Below are positions 55,701 through 62,438 of a stretch of 64,000 nt of DNA, in pieces. How positions within the stretch are numbered: the stretch's first letter is position 1; each line of letters begins with the position of its first letter. The notes beneath the pieces were generated by a model. That model saw nothing but the letters and a program-made list of their open reading frames with translations. It was not told the origin of the DNA and searched no databases. Source of the DNA: Lepidostoma basale (Eukaryota; Arthropoda; Insecta; Trichoptera; Lepidostomatidae); NCBI GenBank assembly GCA_022606425.2, contig JAHDVF020001363.1, forward strand, positions 248,001 to 312,000, given 5' to 3'. Both the position numbers and the translations under genes were made by a program.

Positions 55701-58700
55701 TTCACCTCTGAAATGCCATTTTATTTAATCGCTTCATTACGGCATCTACGTTTTCCATTCCTGCAACATAATTTTCAATGTTAACTTGGATAAAGCATAT
55801 ATTTTAACAATTTCATCTTCATGACATCCATTTGTAACTATTTTTCATCCACTCTGCACATCTGTGATGTCATTTTCATGTGTTGCTTCAAAACGGCATT
55901 TATATATTTGTTTTTTTTTTTTAATTTTACATCGTTTTTTAACTTAATCATTGTATTTTCGTGTCTTGCTTCCTTATGTCATCTCTTCTATGCTAAATTT
56001 AGTCTGAAATGTATCCTTCTAATGCCGGAATCGTATTACGCTTCATTGTGGCATCTTTTCTAAATCCAATTTCCTCATTAAAATCTAATTCTGATGTTAT
56101 ATTTGTGTGTTGCTTCATTGTGGAATCTATTTTTATCGACATTACATTCATATTTCACATGTTTAAAAGTCCATTTTTTTGTGTTGCTCGCTATGGCATC
56201 TATTCTTTCCTTGTCTTAATGGCATTTTGATGTGTTCGCTTCGTGCTTCATTGCGGCATCTATTTTTTATCGACATTATATTCACATTTCATCCGCTTCA
56301 AGGGCTTTCTTGTGTTGCTCCCTATGTCATCTATTCTTAACTAACTAACTAACCATCACGCCGTCTCTCCGAAGGGGTAGGCAGAAAGAAAGGACTGCCA
56401 CATTTTAACATATTTCTCTCCTTTCCTCATTATTAATACATCGTATCATGCACACGTATCGATTTCTTTGACTCCTCACGTGGCCATGACATTCAATATT
56501 TGATTTATTTGATCGTGCCACGTTTTCCTCGGTCTTCCGATTCTATTTCTAGTTCCATTTACATCATAAATACATATTTTTTTTACCATTCATTCTTTCC
56601 GTGTGTCCAAACCATAATGATCCTTTCATCTTTTCTTTTCTCGTCTTAACGGTATTTTCGTGTGTTTGCTTCGTGCTTCATTGTGGCATTTTGGTGTGTT
56701 CCACGGCATTTAAATCCATCGTTTAAATCGCTCTTCTTATCGACTTCACCAAAGGCAGGTTGGTTCTGCGTGATGGAGGGTAGAACAAATGATTTCGTAG
56801 GATTCTTAATAGAGATAAATTTTGAACACTTCTCTTCTTAGTTAAAGGGAATTATGACCTAGAACACTCTAGAAGCGAAGTAACCAGCTCTAATGACCTC
56901 CCCAGAGAAGTAAGGTCACAGGTGGATAGGGCTGCAGCCGTTGCAGGCTGCCTGAAAGATGTCATATGGAGAAACAGGGACATGAGGACTGACAGCAAGG
57001 TACGCATCTATAAGACCTGTGTGCGAACAGTCCTCACATATGGCATTGAATCGAGGGCAGACACTGTCAAGACAAAGAGCATGCTCAGGACAACCGAGAT
57101 GAAAACACTCCGCGCTATAGCTGGCAAGACCCTACGTGATCGAGTTAGGAATACAGCAATCCGAGAAATCTGCGAGGTCGAAGATGTGGTCAGATGGGGA
57201 CGTCAAAGACGGCGATACTGGCATCAACACGTAGAAAGGATGAGCTCAAATAGGATACCACACATAGCTCTCCGTGGAACGCCAAACGGACAACGCCGAC
57301 CAGGACGACCCCCGAAACGGTGGAGAGAAGGCTGGAGTTCAGCGTCTCAAGAGGACCCGCCTGAAATAACAGACAGTCTACCAAAAGTGAAGAAGTAGAA
57401 GAACACCCTAGAAGAGAAATGCCCTTGGATTCAGACAGAGATATTAAAAAACTAACAAACTAACTAACCATCACGTTATTTCTCCGAAGGGGTAGGCAGA
57501 GAGGATGGATCGCCACAATGCTCTGGTATGCCATACCTCTCGGGCTTCCTCTCAGTCGCGGTGCTCCCATAGAAGCCCAGAAGACACAAAAATTTAGAAA
57601 GATATTGAAAGAAGGGTCGTTGCTGGGAGCAAAATTAATGGCGCTCTTCAAGTCGTCATCGTTGGTCGCAGTACTTAATGGAGTTTTAGTGCCATATTAT
57701 ATGTATGGAAGTGAGGCTCAATGCTGGCAAAAAAAGATGAAAGCAGGATAAATGCCGTGGACATGAGATCACCGAGAAAAATGTGCGGGAAAAGGATGTA
57801 TGATAGAATACAGAACGACGAAATAAGAAAGAAATGTAAGGCAGATGACTGCATCATTGATAAAATTAAAAAAGGATCCCTGAGATGGTTTGGACGTATG
57901 GAACGAATGGATGAGAGTAGAATGGTTAAAACGTTATACACAAGCAGCAGCGTGAGTGGAACAAGAAGCCGACCGAGGGAAACGTGGCATGACAAAATTA
58001 ATCAATTACTAAAAGGCGGTCACATTCAATGTCGGAATAATCGACGTGCGTGCATGGTACGATGTATGAATGTAGAGGAAGCCCGAGAGGTATGCCAGGA
58101 CAGAGCATTGCGGCGATCCATCCTCTCTGCCTATCCCTCCGGGGAAATGGCGTGATGGTTAGTTAGTTAACCAAACTCTTGGATTGAAACTTGAAGAAAG
58201 AAGAAATATGTATGTTTCCCGATGTCTTATCAAGCTTATTGTTTGTTCCAGGGTTGGGAGGGGTTGACGGGATGAAATCGTCTCCAGGAGGAGTTGGCGG
58301 AGGGGTTGGCGGCGGGCCCTCTACTCCACGAGAGGACTCTGCGTCCGGGATGGCAGATTACAATCTGGGTAAGGCATTATAATGTGAAGGCTGGATAAAC
58401 GTGTCAGTATGGAAGAGTGTGGCGGTCCACCGTCTCTGCCTATTGTGTTAGAAACGACAGTGCATGATAGCTGTATGAATGTGAAGGCTAGAGAAGCGTG
58501 TCAGGATGGAAGAGTGTGGCGGTCCACCGTCTCTGCCTATTGTATAAGAAGCGACAGTGCACGACACGCTGTATGAATGTGAAGGCTAGAGAAGCGTATC
58601 AGGATGGAAGAGTGTGGCGGTCCACCGTCTTTGCCTATTGTGTTAGAAGCGACAGTGCATGATAGCTGTATGAATGTGAAGGCTAGAGAAGCGTGTCAGG

Positions 58701-58914
58701 ATGGAAGAGTGTGGCGGTCCACCGTCTCTGCCTATCGTGTTAGAAGCGGCTAGAGGGCTATACTGATGTAAGCGCTTGTGTTGCAGGGGGGTTTGGTCCA
58801 GGCGGGGACCAGAGCGACCAGACTGAGTCCGCGGCCATACTGAAGATCAAGGAGAGCATGCAGGAGGAAGCGAAGCGCTTTGAGAAGGACACGGACCAGC
58901 CAGACTACTTCTAG
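37407..58914 (+). CDS. Ssdp: Sequence-specific single-stranded DNA-binding protein (whole gene, 7 exons)
   Basis: Orthologue of Drosophila Ssdp and vertebrate SSBP2/3/4, a nuclear cofactor that binds LDB/Chip and stabilises LIM-homeodomain complexes; it is also in the Wnt enhanceosome. Exons: 37407-37752, 41152-41337, 42711-42866, 45164-45340, 53468-53566, 58252-58368, 58787-58914. They total 1209 bp, or 402 residues plus stop. Residues 16-48 ([20 protein letters not shown]) form the LisH motif. The LUFS/FORWARD block follows, with [20 protein letters not shown]. The rest is Pro/Gly/Met-rich and disordered, with [20 protein letters not shown] and [12 protein letters not shown], and ends in [20 protein letters not shown] and a DYF terminus. 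All six introns are phase 1 and all internal exons are multiples of three. Exon 1 is strikingly GC-rich. Introns 1 to 6 total about 20 kb and are mostly repeats. Confidence 0.96.
37775..38240. repeat. 95-99 bp LINE-tail satellite, about 5 units
   Basis: Same unit and same plus-strand orientation as 15030-17120, beginning about 20 bp after the Ssdp exon 1 donor. Here it is antisense to the gene. Confidence 0.92.
38241..38590 (-). mobile_element. Family A (A1/A3) fragment
   Basis: The minus strand carries decayed pieces of the family A C-terminal domain ([17 protein letters not shown]). It joins the satellite without a break, consistent with the satellite having arisen from such a copy. Confidence 0.75.
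38610..39350. repeat. 221 bp tandem repeat, about 3.3 units
   Basis: Units begin GACGTGTCATTCCCGTAGAA near 38618, 38839, 39060 and 39281. They contain ATATGGAGTTTTATATTATG, TTCCAGTTAACAATGTATGA and GCTCGGGTATATAAACAG. The last unit is cut by a family B LINE. No coding capacity. Confidence 0.93.
39347..40065 (-). mobile_element. Family B CR1/L2-like LINE 3' fragment
   Basis: The minus strand resembles the copies at 25816 and 49413 ([36 protein letters not shown]) with several frameshifts. The 3' end at 39347 lacks a clear AAT tail. Confidence 0.85.
40085..41090 (-). mobile_element. Family A (A1) LINE, about 1 kb with reverse-transcriptase core
   Basis: The minus strand reads [40 protein letters not shown] (catalytic YADD), [49 protein letters not shown] and [19 protein letters not shown], ending SVYPFEETA. 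Several frameshifts. The longest family A copy with the catalytic core in Ssdp intron 1; it ends about 60 bp before exon 2. Confidence 0.9.
41152..41337 (+). CDS. Ssdp: Ssdp exon 2
   Basis: Acceptor TTTGTCCGCAG ending at 41151; donor GTGAGT at 41338. Encodes [35 protein letters not shown] and DFNGPP. Confidence 0.94.
41615..41810 (+). mobile_element. Family A (A1) 3' fragment
   Basis: The plus strand carries [20 protein letters not shown], then an insertion of GAAAGAAAGAAAG, then the end and GTTAGTTAATTAG tail. Confidence 0.85.
41870..42600 (-). mobile_element. Family C LINE 3' fragment split by a family D insertion
   Basis: The family C tail (TTGAGTTTAATAAACTG reversed) lies at 41870-41964 and its body ([38 protein letters not shown]) at 42340-42600. 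The two parts are contiguous once 41965-42339 and one 9 bp repeat are removed. Confidence 0.88.
41965..42339 (+). mobile_element. Family D LINE 3' end, nested in family C
   Basis: The plus strand reads [40 protein letters not shown] and [20 protein letters not shown] with a GAAGATGAAGAAG tail. The 9 bp direct repeat AACATAGTA flanks it (41956-41964 and 42340-42348). Confidence 0.9.
42711..42866 (+). CDS. Ssdp: Ssdp exon 3
   Basis: Acceptor TTTTTCAG ending at 42710; donor GTCAGT at 42867. Encodes [49 protein letters not shown]. The block resembles the same stretch of vertebrate SSBP3. Confidence 0.95.
42885..43115. mobile_element. Small family A and family C scraps
   Basis: 42885-42950 is a reversed family A 3' end. 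42955-43010 reads plus-strand family C ([10 protein letters not shown]); 43015-43115 is reversed family C untranslated end (ACCAGGAACGCATGAGAGAT). Confidence 0.65.
43120..43510 (-). mobile_element. Family D LINE 3' fragment
   Basis: The minus strand reads [28 protein letters not shown] [20 protein letters not shown] and [20 protein letters not shown], with a GAAGACGAAG tail at 43140. Confidence 0.88.
43555..45108. mobile_element. Inverted pair of family A (A1) copies around a family D scrap
   Basis: 43555-44050 minus strand: complete A1 C-terminal domain, SAYPFGETA. 44050-44385 minus strand: family D-like [50 protein letters not shown]. 44385-45108 plus strand: A1 from [20 protein letters not shown] to the GTTAATTAGTTAG tail. 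The two A1 copies mirror each other. Confidence 0.85.
45164..45340 (+). CDS. Ssdp: Ssdp exon 4
   Basis: Acceptor TTTCTCCAG ending at 45163; donor GTAAAT at 45341. Encodes [34 protein letters not shown] and [12 protein letters not shown]. Confidence 0.94.
45590..46185 (+). mobile_element. Family A (A4) fragment
   Basis: The plus strand reads [24 protein letters not shown] pieces, [40 protein letters not shown] and, after a frameshift, the KTWHDEIN-like end; tail GTTAGTTAG. Confidence 0.85.
46200..46545 (+). mobile_element. mariner transposase C-terminal relic
   Basis: The plus strand reads [20 protein letters not shown] (mariner HPPYSPDLAPSD block) and, after a frameshift, LPE and [11 protein letters not shown]. 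It ends near ACGAGGTGTGACAATTAAA, which looks like a mariner terminal inverted repeat. Confidence 0.75.
46555..47545 (+). mobile_element. Family A (A3) LINE, about 1 kb with reverse-transcriptase core
   Basis: The plus strand reads [40 protein letters not shown], then in overlapping frames [37 protein letters not shown] and the full tail to SAYPSGETA with a GTTAGTTAG end. Only two small frameshifts: one of the best-preserved copies in the window. Confidence 0.92.
47545..48120 (-). mobile_element. mariner transposase relic
   Basis: The minus strand in shifted frames reads [39 protein letters not shown] and [19 protein letters not shown]: the C-terminal part of a mariner transposase of a different lineage from 46200-46545. 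Confidence 0.75.
48175..49160 (-). mobile_element. Family A (A2) LINE, about 1 kb
   Basis: The minus strand reads [20 protein letters not shown], a deletion across the catalytic box ([23 protein letters not shown] lost), then a 204-codon frame to [20 protein letters not shown] and [12 protein letters not shown]-type tail at 48175. Confidence 0.92.
49161..49412. other. Unassigned stretch in Ssdp intron 4
   Basis: Mostly unrecognised; a family C scrap (GTCCGAATTGCTCTTCC) occurs at 49378-49412. Confidence 0.35.
49413..50165 (-). mobile_element. Family B CR1/L2-like LINE 3' fragment
   Basis: A 128-codon minus-strand frame nearly identical to that at 25981-26367 ([40 protein letters not shown]). 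(AAT)n tail at 49413. The close similarity points to recent activity of one source element. Confidence 0.9.
50166..51320 (-). mobile_element. Family C' LINE fragments
   Basis: 50166-50580: decayed pieces ([29 protein letters not shown]). 50600-51310: a 186-codon frame with [59 protein letters not shown] and [18 protein letters not shown]; an (AAT)n tail at 50603-50622. Confidence 0.88.
51325..51565 (-). mobile_element. Family D fragment
   Basis: The minus strand reads [18 protein letters not shown] and upstream pieces. It stops at the family C' junction without a 3' tail. Confidence 0.75.
51770..52290 (-). mobile_element. Two adjacent family C 3' fragments
   Basis: The minus strand: 51830-51975 and 51976-52290 both read [20 protein letters not shown] and the following region. 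The second includes [20 protein letters not shown] and [17 protein letters not shown]. Probably two insertions or a local duplication. Confidence 0.85.
52415..53275 (+). mobile_element. Family A (A4) LINE 3' fragment with 250-codon frame
   Basis: The plus strand reads [80 protein letters not shown] and [12 protein letters not shown]. It is preceded by another 3' end scrap (52415-52560). The frame runs across a junction, so its first 45 codons are not native. Confidence 0.9.
53468..53566 (+). CDS. Ssdp: Ssdp exon 5
   Basis: Acceptor CTTGCAG ending at 53467; donor GTGAGC at 53567. Encodes [20 protein letters not shown] and PPPQE. Confidence 0.9.
54450..55300. mobile_element. Cluster of family A fragments (A2 +, A1 -, A2 +)
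   Basis: 54450-54920 plus: [20 protein letters not shown] through [20 protein letters not shown] with a GTTGTTG tail. 54920-55160 minus: A1 pieces ([18 protein letters not shown]). 55185-55300 plus: A2 end scrap. Confidence 0.85.
55375..55625 (-). mobile_element. Family A (A1) 3' fragment
   Basis: Reversed CTAACTAACTAACC tail and minus-strand [34 protein letters not shown] pieces. Confidence 0.85.
56337..56640 (-). mobile_element. Family A (A1) 3' fragment
   Basis: Reversed CTAACTAACTAACC tail at 56340; the C-terminal domain on the minus strand is interrupted by several indels. Confidence 0.82.
56885..57415 (+). mobile_element. Family D LINE 3' fragment, longest copy
   Basis: A 158-codon plus-strand frame: [80 protein letters not shown] and [35 protein letters not shown] tail. 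Confidence 0.9.
57455..58172. mobile_element. Family A (A4) fragments, inverted pair
   Basis: 57455-57545 is a reversed A4 3' end. 57590-58172 plus strand reads [40 protein letters not shown], a deleted GRPRKTW region and [11 protein letters not shown] with a GTTAGTTAG tail. Confidence 0.87.
58252..58368 (+). CDS. Ssdp: Ssdp exon 6
   Basis: Acceptor TTGTTCCAG ending at 58251; donor GTAAGG at 58369. Encodes [13 protein letters not shown], a glycine/valine run, [17 protein letters not shown]. The TPRED motif resembles TPRDDGE in vertebrate SSBP proteins. Confidence 0.92.
58382..58755 (+). repeat. 95-99 bp LINE-tail satellite, about 4 units, filling Ssdp intron 6
   Basis: Units GTATGAATGTGAAGGCTAGA, GGATGGAAGAGTGTGGCGG, CCACCGTCTCTGCCTATTGT. 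Relative to the gene it has the same orientation as the array in lipase intron 2. It occupies about 90% of the 418 bp intron. Confidence 0.93.
58787..58914 (+). CDS. Ssdp: Ssdp exon 7 (C-terminal)
   Basis: Acceptor GTGTTGCAG ending at 58786; stop TAG at 58912-58914. Encodes [39 protein letters not shown] charged helix-forming tail, unlike the low-complexity middle. Confidence 0.93.
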
Positions 58915-58917
58915 GTC

Positions 58918-59412
58918 CGGGGCTAGACCGGCTCCCGGACCAGGTCTTGCTTCGGGACTAGATTAAGGCTGGTACTAGACTATGTTCCGATCTGTACCTA
59001 GTTCACGACTAGACCTAGTCATGTACTAGACTAGGATCGGGACTAGATTAAAGCCATCACTAGAGCCTGTCCACTACTAGACTTCGATCGGGACTAGACC
59101 AGTTTCGGGTCTAGATTATTTCTGGTACTAAACTAAGTCTGGTACTAGGCTAGGATTGGTACTGATTTCGGTCAAGCACTTGACTAAATCTGGTACTAAA
59201 CTAAGTCTGGTTCTAGGCTAGGACTTGATTCAGTCAAGCACTAGACTAGGATCTGAACTAGATTCAGTCAAGTATTAGACTAAGTCTGGTACTAGACTAG
59301 GATCGGACTAGATTCAGTCAAGCACTAGACTTAGTCTGGTACTAGACTAGGATCCGGACTAGATTCAGTCAAGCACTAGACTAAGTCTGGTACGAGACTA
59401 GGGTTGGCAGAG
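58918..59412. repeat. Degenerate CTAG-rich tandem repeat in the Ssdp 3' region
   Basis: Diverged units such as AGTCTGGTACTAGACTAGGA and ATTCAGTCAAGCACTAGACT begin immediately after the stop codon. Probably transcribed in the 3' leader. Confidence 0.85.
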
Positions 59413-59935
59413 GGCTGGCTTCGCCAGGGGATGTTAGTTATAATTATCATCGTAGGGGTATATGAACTCATTTCGACTCCAAATGCGGTGTACTTCTCGA
59501 CGAGGATCTGTTAGGTCTATAACTCTTCAATTAAATACTATTCACGTTCTCACAGCGCACATTGTTCACGCTTCTAATACGGGGCAGAAAGAGACAACGG
59601 ATCACTGTTCCTGTCTCATCTTCCATGTATTGGAGTCTCACCCTTTATTGTGCCTTCGTTCCGAGCGAAATTATCAAATTACTTTTGACGCGCCCTGTGA
59701 GTTCCCGTCGAGTAGTGCACCGCGCTTTGGGGTCACCTTGTATTAGTGAATCTAAGGACTTAGATCATAGATGGGTTAGTTTATATTGATTTTGTATATA
59801 TTACGGTTGTATTAATAGGCATTTTATTTTATTACAAAACCGCTGTGAGTTTTGTCTGAATGATGGTGAGTTTTTAATGGCACTTTATTTAATTGTACGC
59901 AATATATAAACTTTTATATAAATCAATGTGATTTT
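59413..59935. other. Ssdp 3' flank, nothing recognised
   Basis: Mixed-composition sequence with open frames of up to 94 codons but no known motif. May be 3' untranslated region. Confidence 0.4.
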
Positions 59936-60690
59936 TTAAAGAAACCAGCATGAGTTTTGACGAAACCGGTGTGAGTTTGACGAAACCGGTTTGAGTTTTG
60001 ACGAAACTGGTTTGAGTTTAGACGAAACCGGTTTGAGTTTTAAAGACATTTATATGAATTTTATAAATTTTCATGACTTATCTATACATTTTGACAAAAC
60101 CGGTATGAGTTTTTTTACGAAACTATTAAACCTATAGGTTCAAGGCTTAAAAAATCTTTTATATATATAATTTTTTTATGATTTATGATGAAATCATTGA
60201 GTATTGATGGAATTATATGAATTTTGACGAAGCCGCTGTGAGTTTTGCCCAAACTGTGTTGAATTTTATTTGAATAATATTGAATTTTGCGTAAATTATT
60301 TTTACTTTATTGAAACCAGTGTGGGTTTTGTCGAAATTGATATGAATTTTAATGAAACTGATGCTAGTTTGGCTGAAATCATGTTAAATTATATTAAAAT
60401 AGTGAATTTTACAGAAATTTTATTATATTATTGAAACCGTCGTGAGTTTTGATGAAAAATTGATAACAAAACCATTAAACATTTTACAAAATCGCATTTT
60501 TTTATTTGTACATTGTGAGTTTTACTGAAATCTTTACAATGGTTTCTGAAACCGTCGTGAGTTTGATGAAAAAATGGATTTTTATCGACATTTATGAGCC
60601 CTATTTATAGTAATATTGTCCCGAGCATTAACAATTGTAAAGAAACCGCCGTGAGTTTTGCTGTTTCGGCCGCGGCCATTGTGAGTTTCA
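59936..60690. repeat. Degenerate GAAACCGGTGTGAGTTTT repeat
   Basis: Many diverged units of GAAACCGGT(G/T)TGAGTTTTGACG on the plus strand, spaced from about 20 to 60 bp. Confidence 0.85.
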
Positions 60691-60839
60691 ACCGTTTGAC
60701 CTACTTGTTGGTGCACCCGACGACGCATGTTGAATTTTTACTCTATAAGATTGTATTTATATTAATTTTATTTTACAATAAATTGATTTACGTACGAACT
60801 GTGGCCGCTTCGTTTCTCTCAGAACCATCCTTTATACCC

Positions 60840-61740
60840 CTCAATCTTGTTTATTTTCTATCCCAATCTACTTTGAATCTATCCCAATCTATTTTATTTT
60901 CTATTCTTATCTATTTTATTTTCTATTCTAATCTAATTTATTTTCTATCCCAATCTATTAATTTTCTATCCCAATCTATTTTATTTTCTATCCCAATCTA
61001 GTTTATTTTCTATCCCAATTTGTTTCATTTTCAATTCTATTATAGTTCATTATCTATCCCAATCTATTTTATTTTCTATTCTAATCTAGTTTATTTTCTA
61101 TCCCAATCTATTTCATTTTCAATTCTAGTTCATTGTCTATCCCAATCCAGTTTATTTTCTATCCCAATCTATTTTATTTTCTATCCCAATCTTACTTATT
61201 TTCTATCCGAATCTTATTTATTTTCTATCCCAATCTAGTGTTTCTATTTAATGTTTGTTTCTATTCCAATCTGGTGTATTTTCTATCCCAATCTAGTTTG
61301 TTTTTATCCCAATCTAGTTTATTTTCTATCCTAATTTAGTTTCTTAATCTAGTTTATTTTCTATCCCAATCTGGTTTTCAACACTTCTATATTTTATTAT
61401 AAAATCCAATCTATAATAGTATCATTCTATCATCTTGTTAATTATTTATCCCAAACTTATTTTTACACTTTCATCCAATTTATTATGTAATTCAATCTAG
61501 TTTATTTTCTATCCCAATCTAGTTTCTTTAAATAATTCCACCTAGTTCATTTCTATTCCAGTTTTTTCATTTTTCCACCTAGTTTACATCACATTACAAA
61601 AAGGTTTTTTCGCCTTCCATCTAGTCTGCTTCCTATCCCAATCTAGGTTTCATTTCCTAGTCTTATCTAGTTTTATTATATATTCGAATCAAGATTACTC
61701 TGACCCAATCTTGCTTCTTTTTATATAATCCCATCTAGTT
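60840..61740. repeat. 21 bp repeat TTTATTTTCTATCCCAATCTA
   Basis: Units of TATTTTCTATCCCAATCTAG dominate 60860-61380 and then decay to about 61740. The repeat period makes short open frames (IPIYFIFYPNL-like) that are not genes. Confidence 0.9.
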
Positions 61741-61764
61741 TATTTATAAATTGGATTCGAGTAA

Positions 61765-61930
61765 GTTAATCAAATTTTAATGGTGGTCATGTTGAAAGTC
61801 AAAAGAATCGACGTGCGTGTATGACTCGCCGTATGATTGTAGAGGAATCCAGGTAGTTGTGTCAGGATAGAGTAGTGTGGCAGTCCATTCTCTGCCTACT
61901 CTTCCGGAGATCACGTGATGGTTTGTTTAG
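61765..61930 (+). mobile_element. Family A (A2) 3' fragment
   Basis: RRACMTRRMIVEESR-like decayed end and GATGGTTTGTTTAG tail. Confidence 0.8.
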
Positions 61931-61963
61931 AATTAAAAACATGAATATTTGTTTAAATATAAC

Positions 61964-61969
61964 TTTATT
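61964..61969 (-). terminator. Polyadenylation signal candidate for the acyl-CoA dehydrogenase gene
   Basis: AATAAA on the minus strand about 255 bp after the stop codon at 62225, before the LINE fragment. Confidence 0.5.
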
Positions 61970-62224
61970 TAAAATACTTAATACAAAATAACAAAAAAAC
62001 ATACATACGCACGAAATAGTCTAGAAACCGAGCAGTACGGTCCATTTAAATGCTAGTAATTAAATTCTTTGTGTCCATTATCACAAAACATACATGAATA
62101 CCTTTAGCATAGCAAGAAACTGAAATTACCGCGCGGAAGTGATTCAAAGTTTCGCAGATCGAATGCAATTCTCAACAAGTGGATAAAGATGAGGCTTGAA
62201 CCTCGGTTTTTCCATCGGATGCTT

Positions 62225-62438
62225 CTAGAAGAACACCCTCATGAGGCAGTGCTCCATGGGGACACCGCTCAATCTGAACGTGTCCTTTCCGATGTCGTCG
62301 ACCATCGTGTCTTTTGTGAGGTGCATCCCGTCCTTCAGCTGCTCCACTAGGATCCTGGTGGCCGCCCGCGACCTGGTCGTGTTGAGCACAGCTTGGTAGA
62401 GCTCCCGTTCGCTGTGCCGGAGCCCTATGCAGTAAGCC
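62225..62438 (-). CDS. Acyl-CoA dehydrogenase last exon
   Basis: Acceptor CCCGCAG at 62439; stop TAG at 62227-62225. Encodes AYCIGLRHSERELYQAVLNT through GKDTFRLSGVPMEHCLMRVF. GC-rich against an AT-rich background. Confidence 0.88.

Larger units (their letters stand above)
53870..56335. repeat. Degenerate tandem array of about 70-80 bp units
   Basis: The plus strand repeats TTGCTTCATTGTGGCATCTA, TTTAACAATTTCAC and TGACTGCATTTTCGTGTGTT in many diverged units from Ssdp exon 5 onwards. LINE insertions at 54450-55300 and 55375-55625 interrupt it. Confidence 0.85.

Noticed and set aside
60594..61339. Hydrophobic open frames resembling membrane proteins
   Set aside because: They are translations of the TTTATTTTCTATCCCAATCTA tandem repeat.
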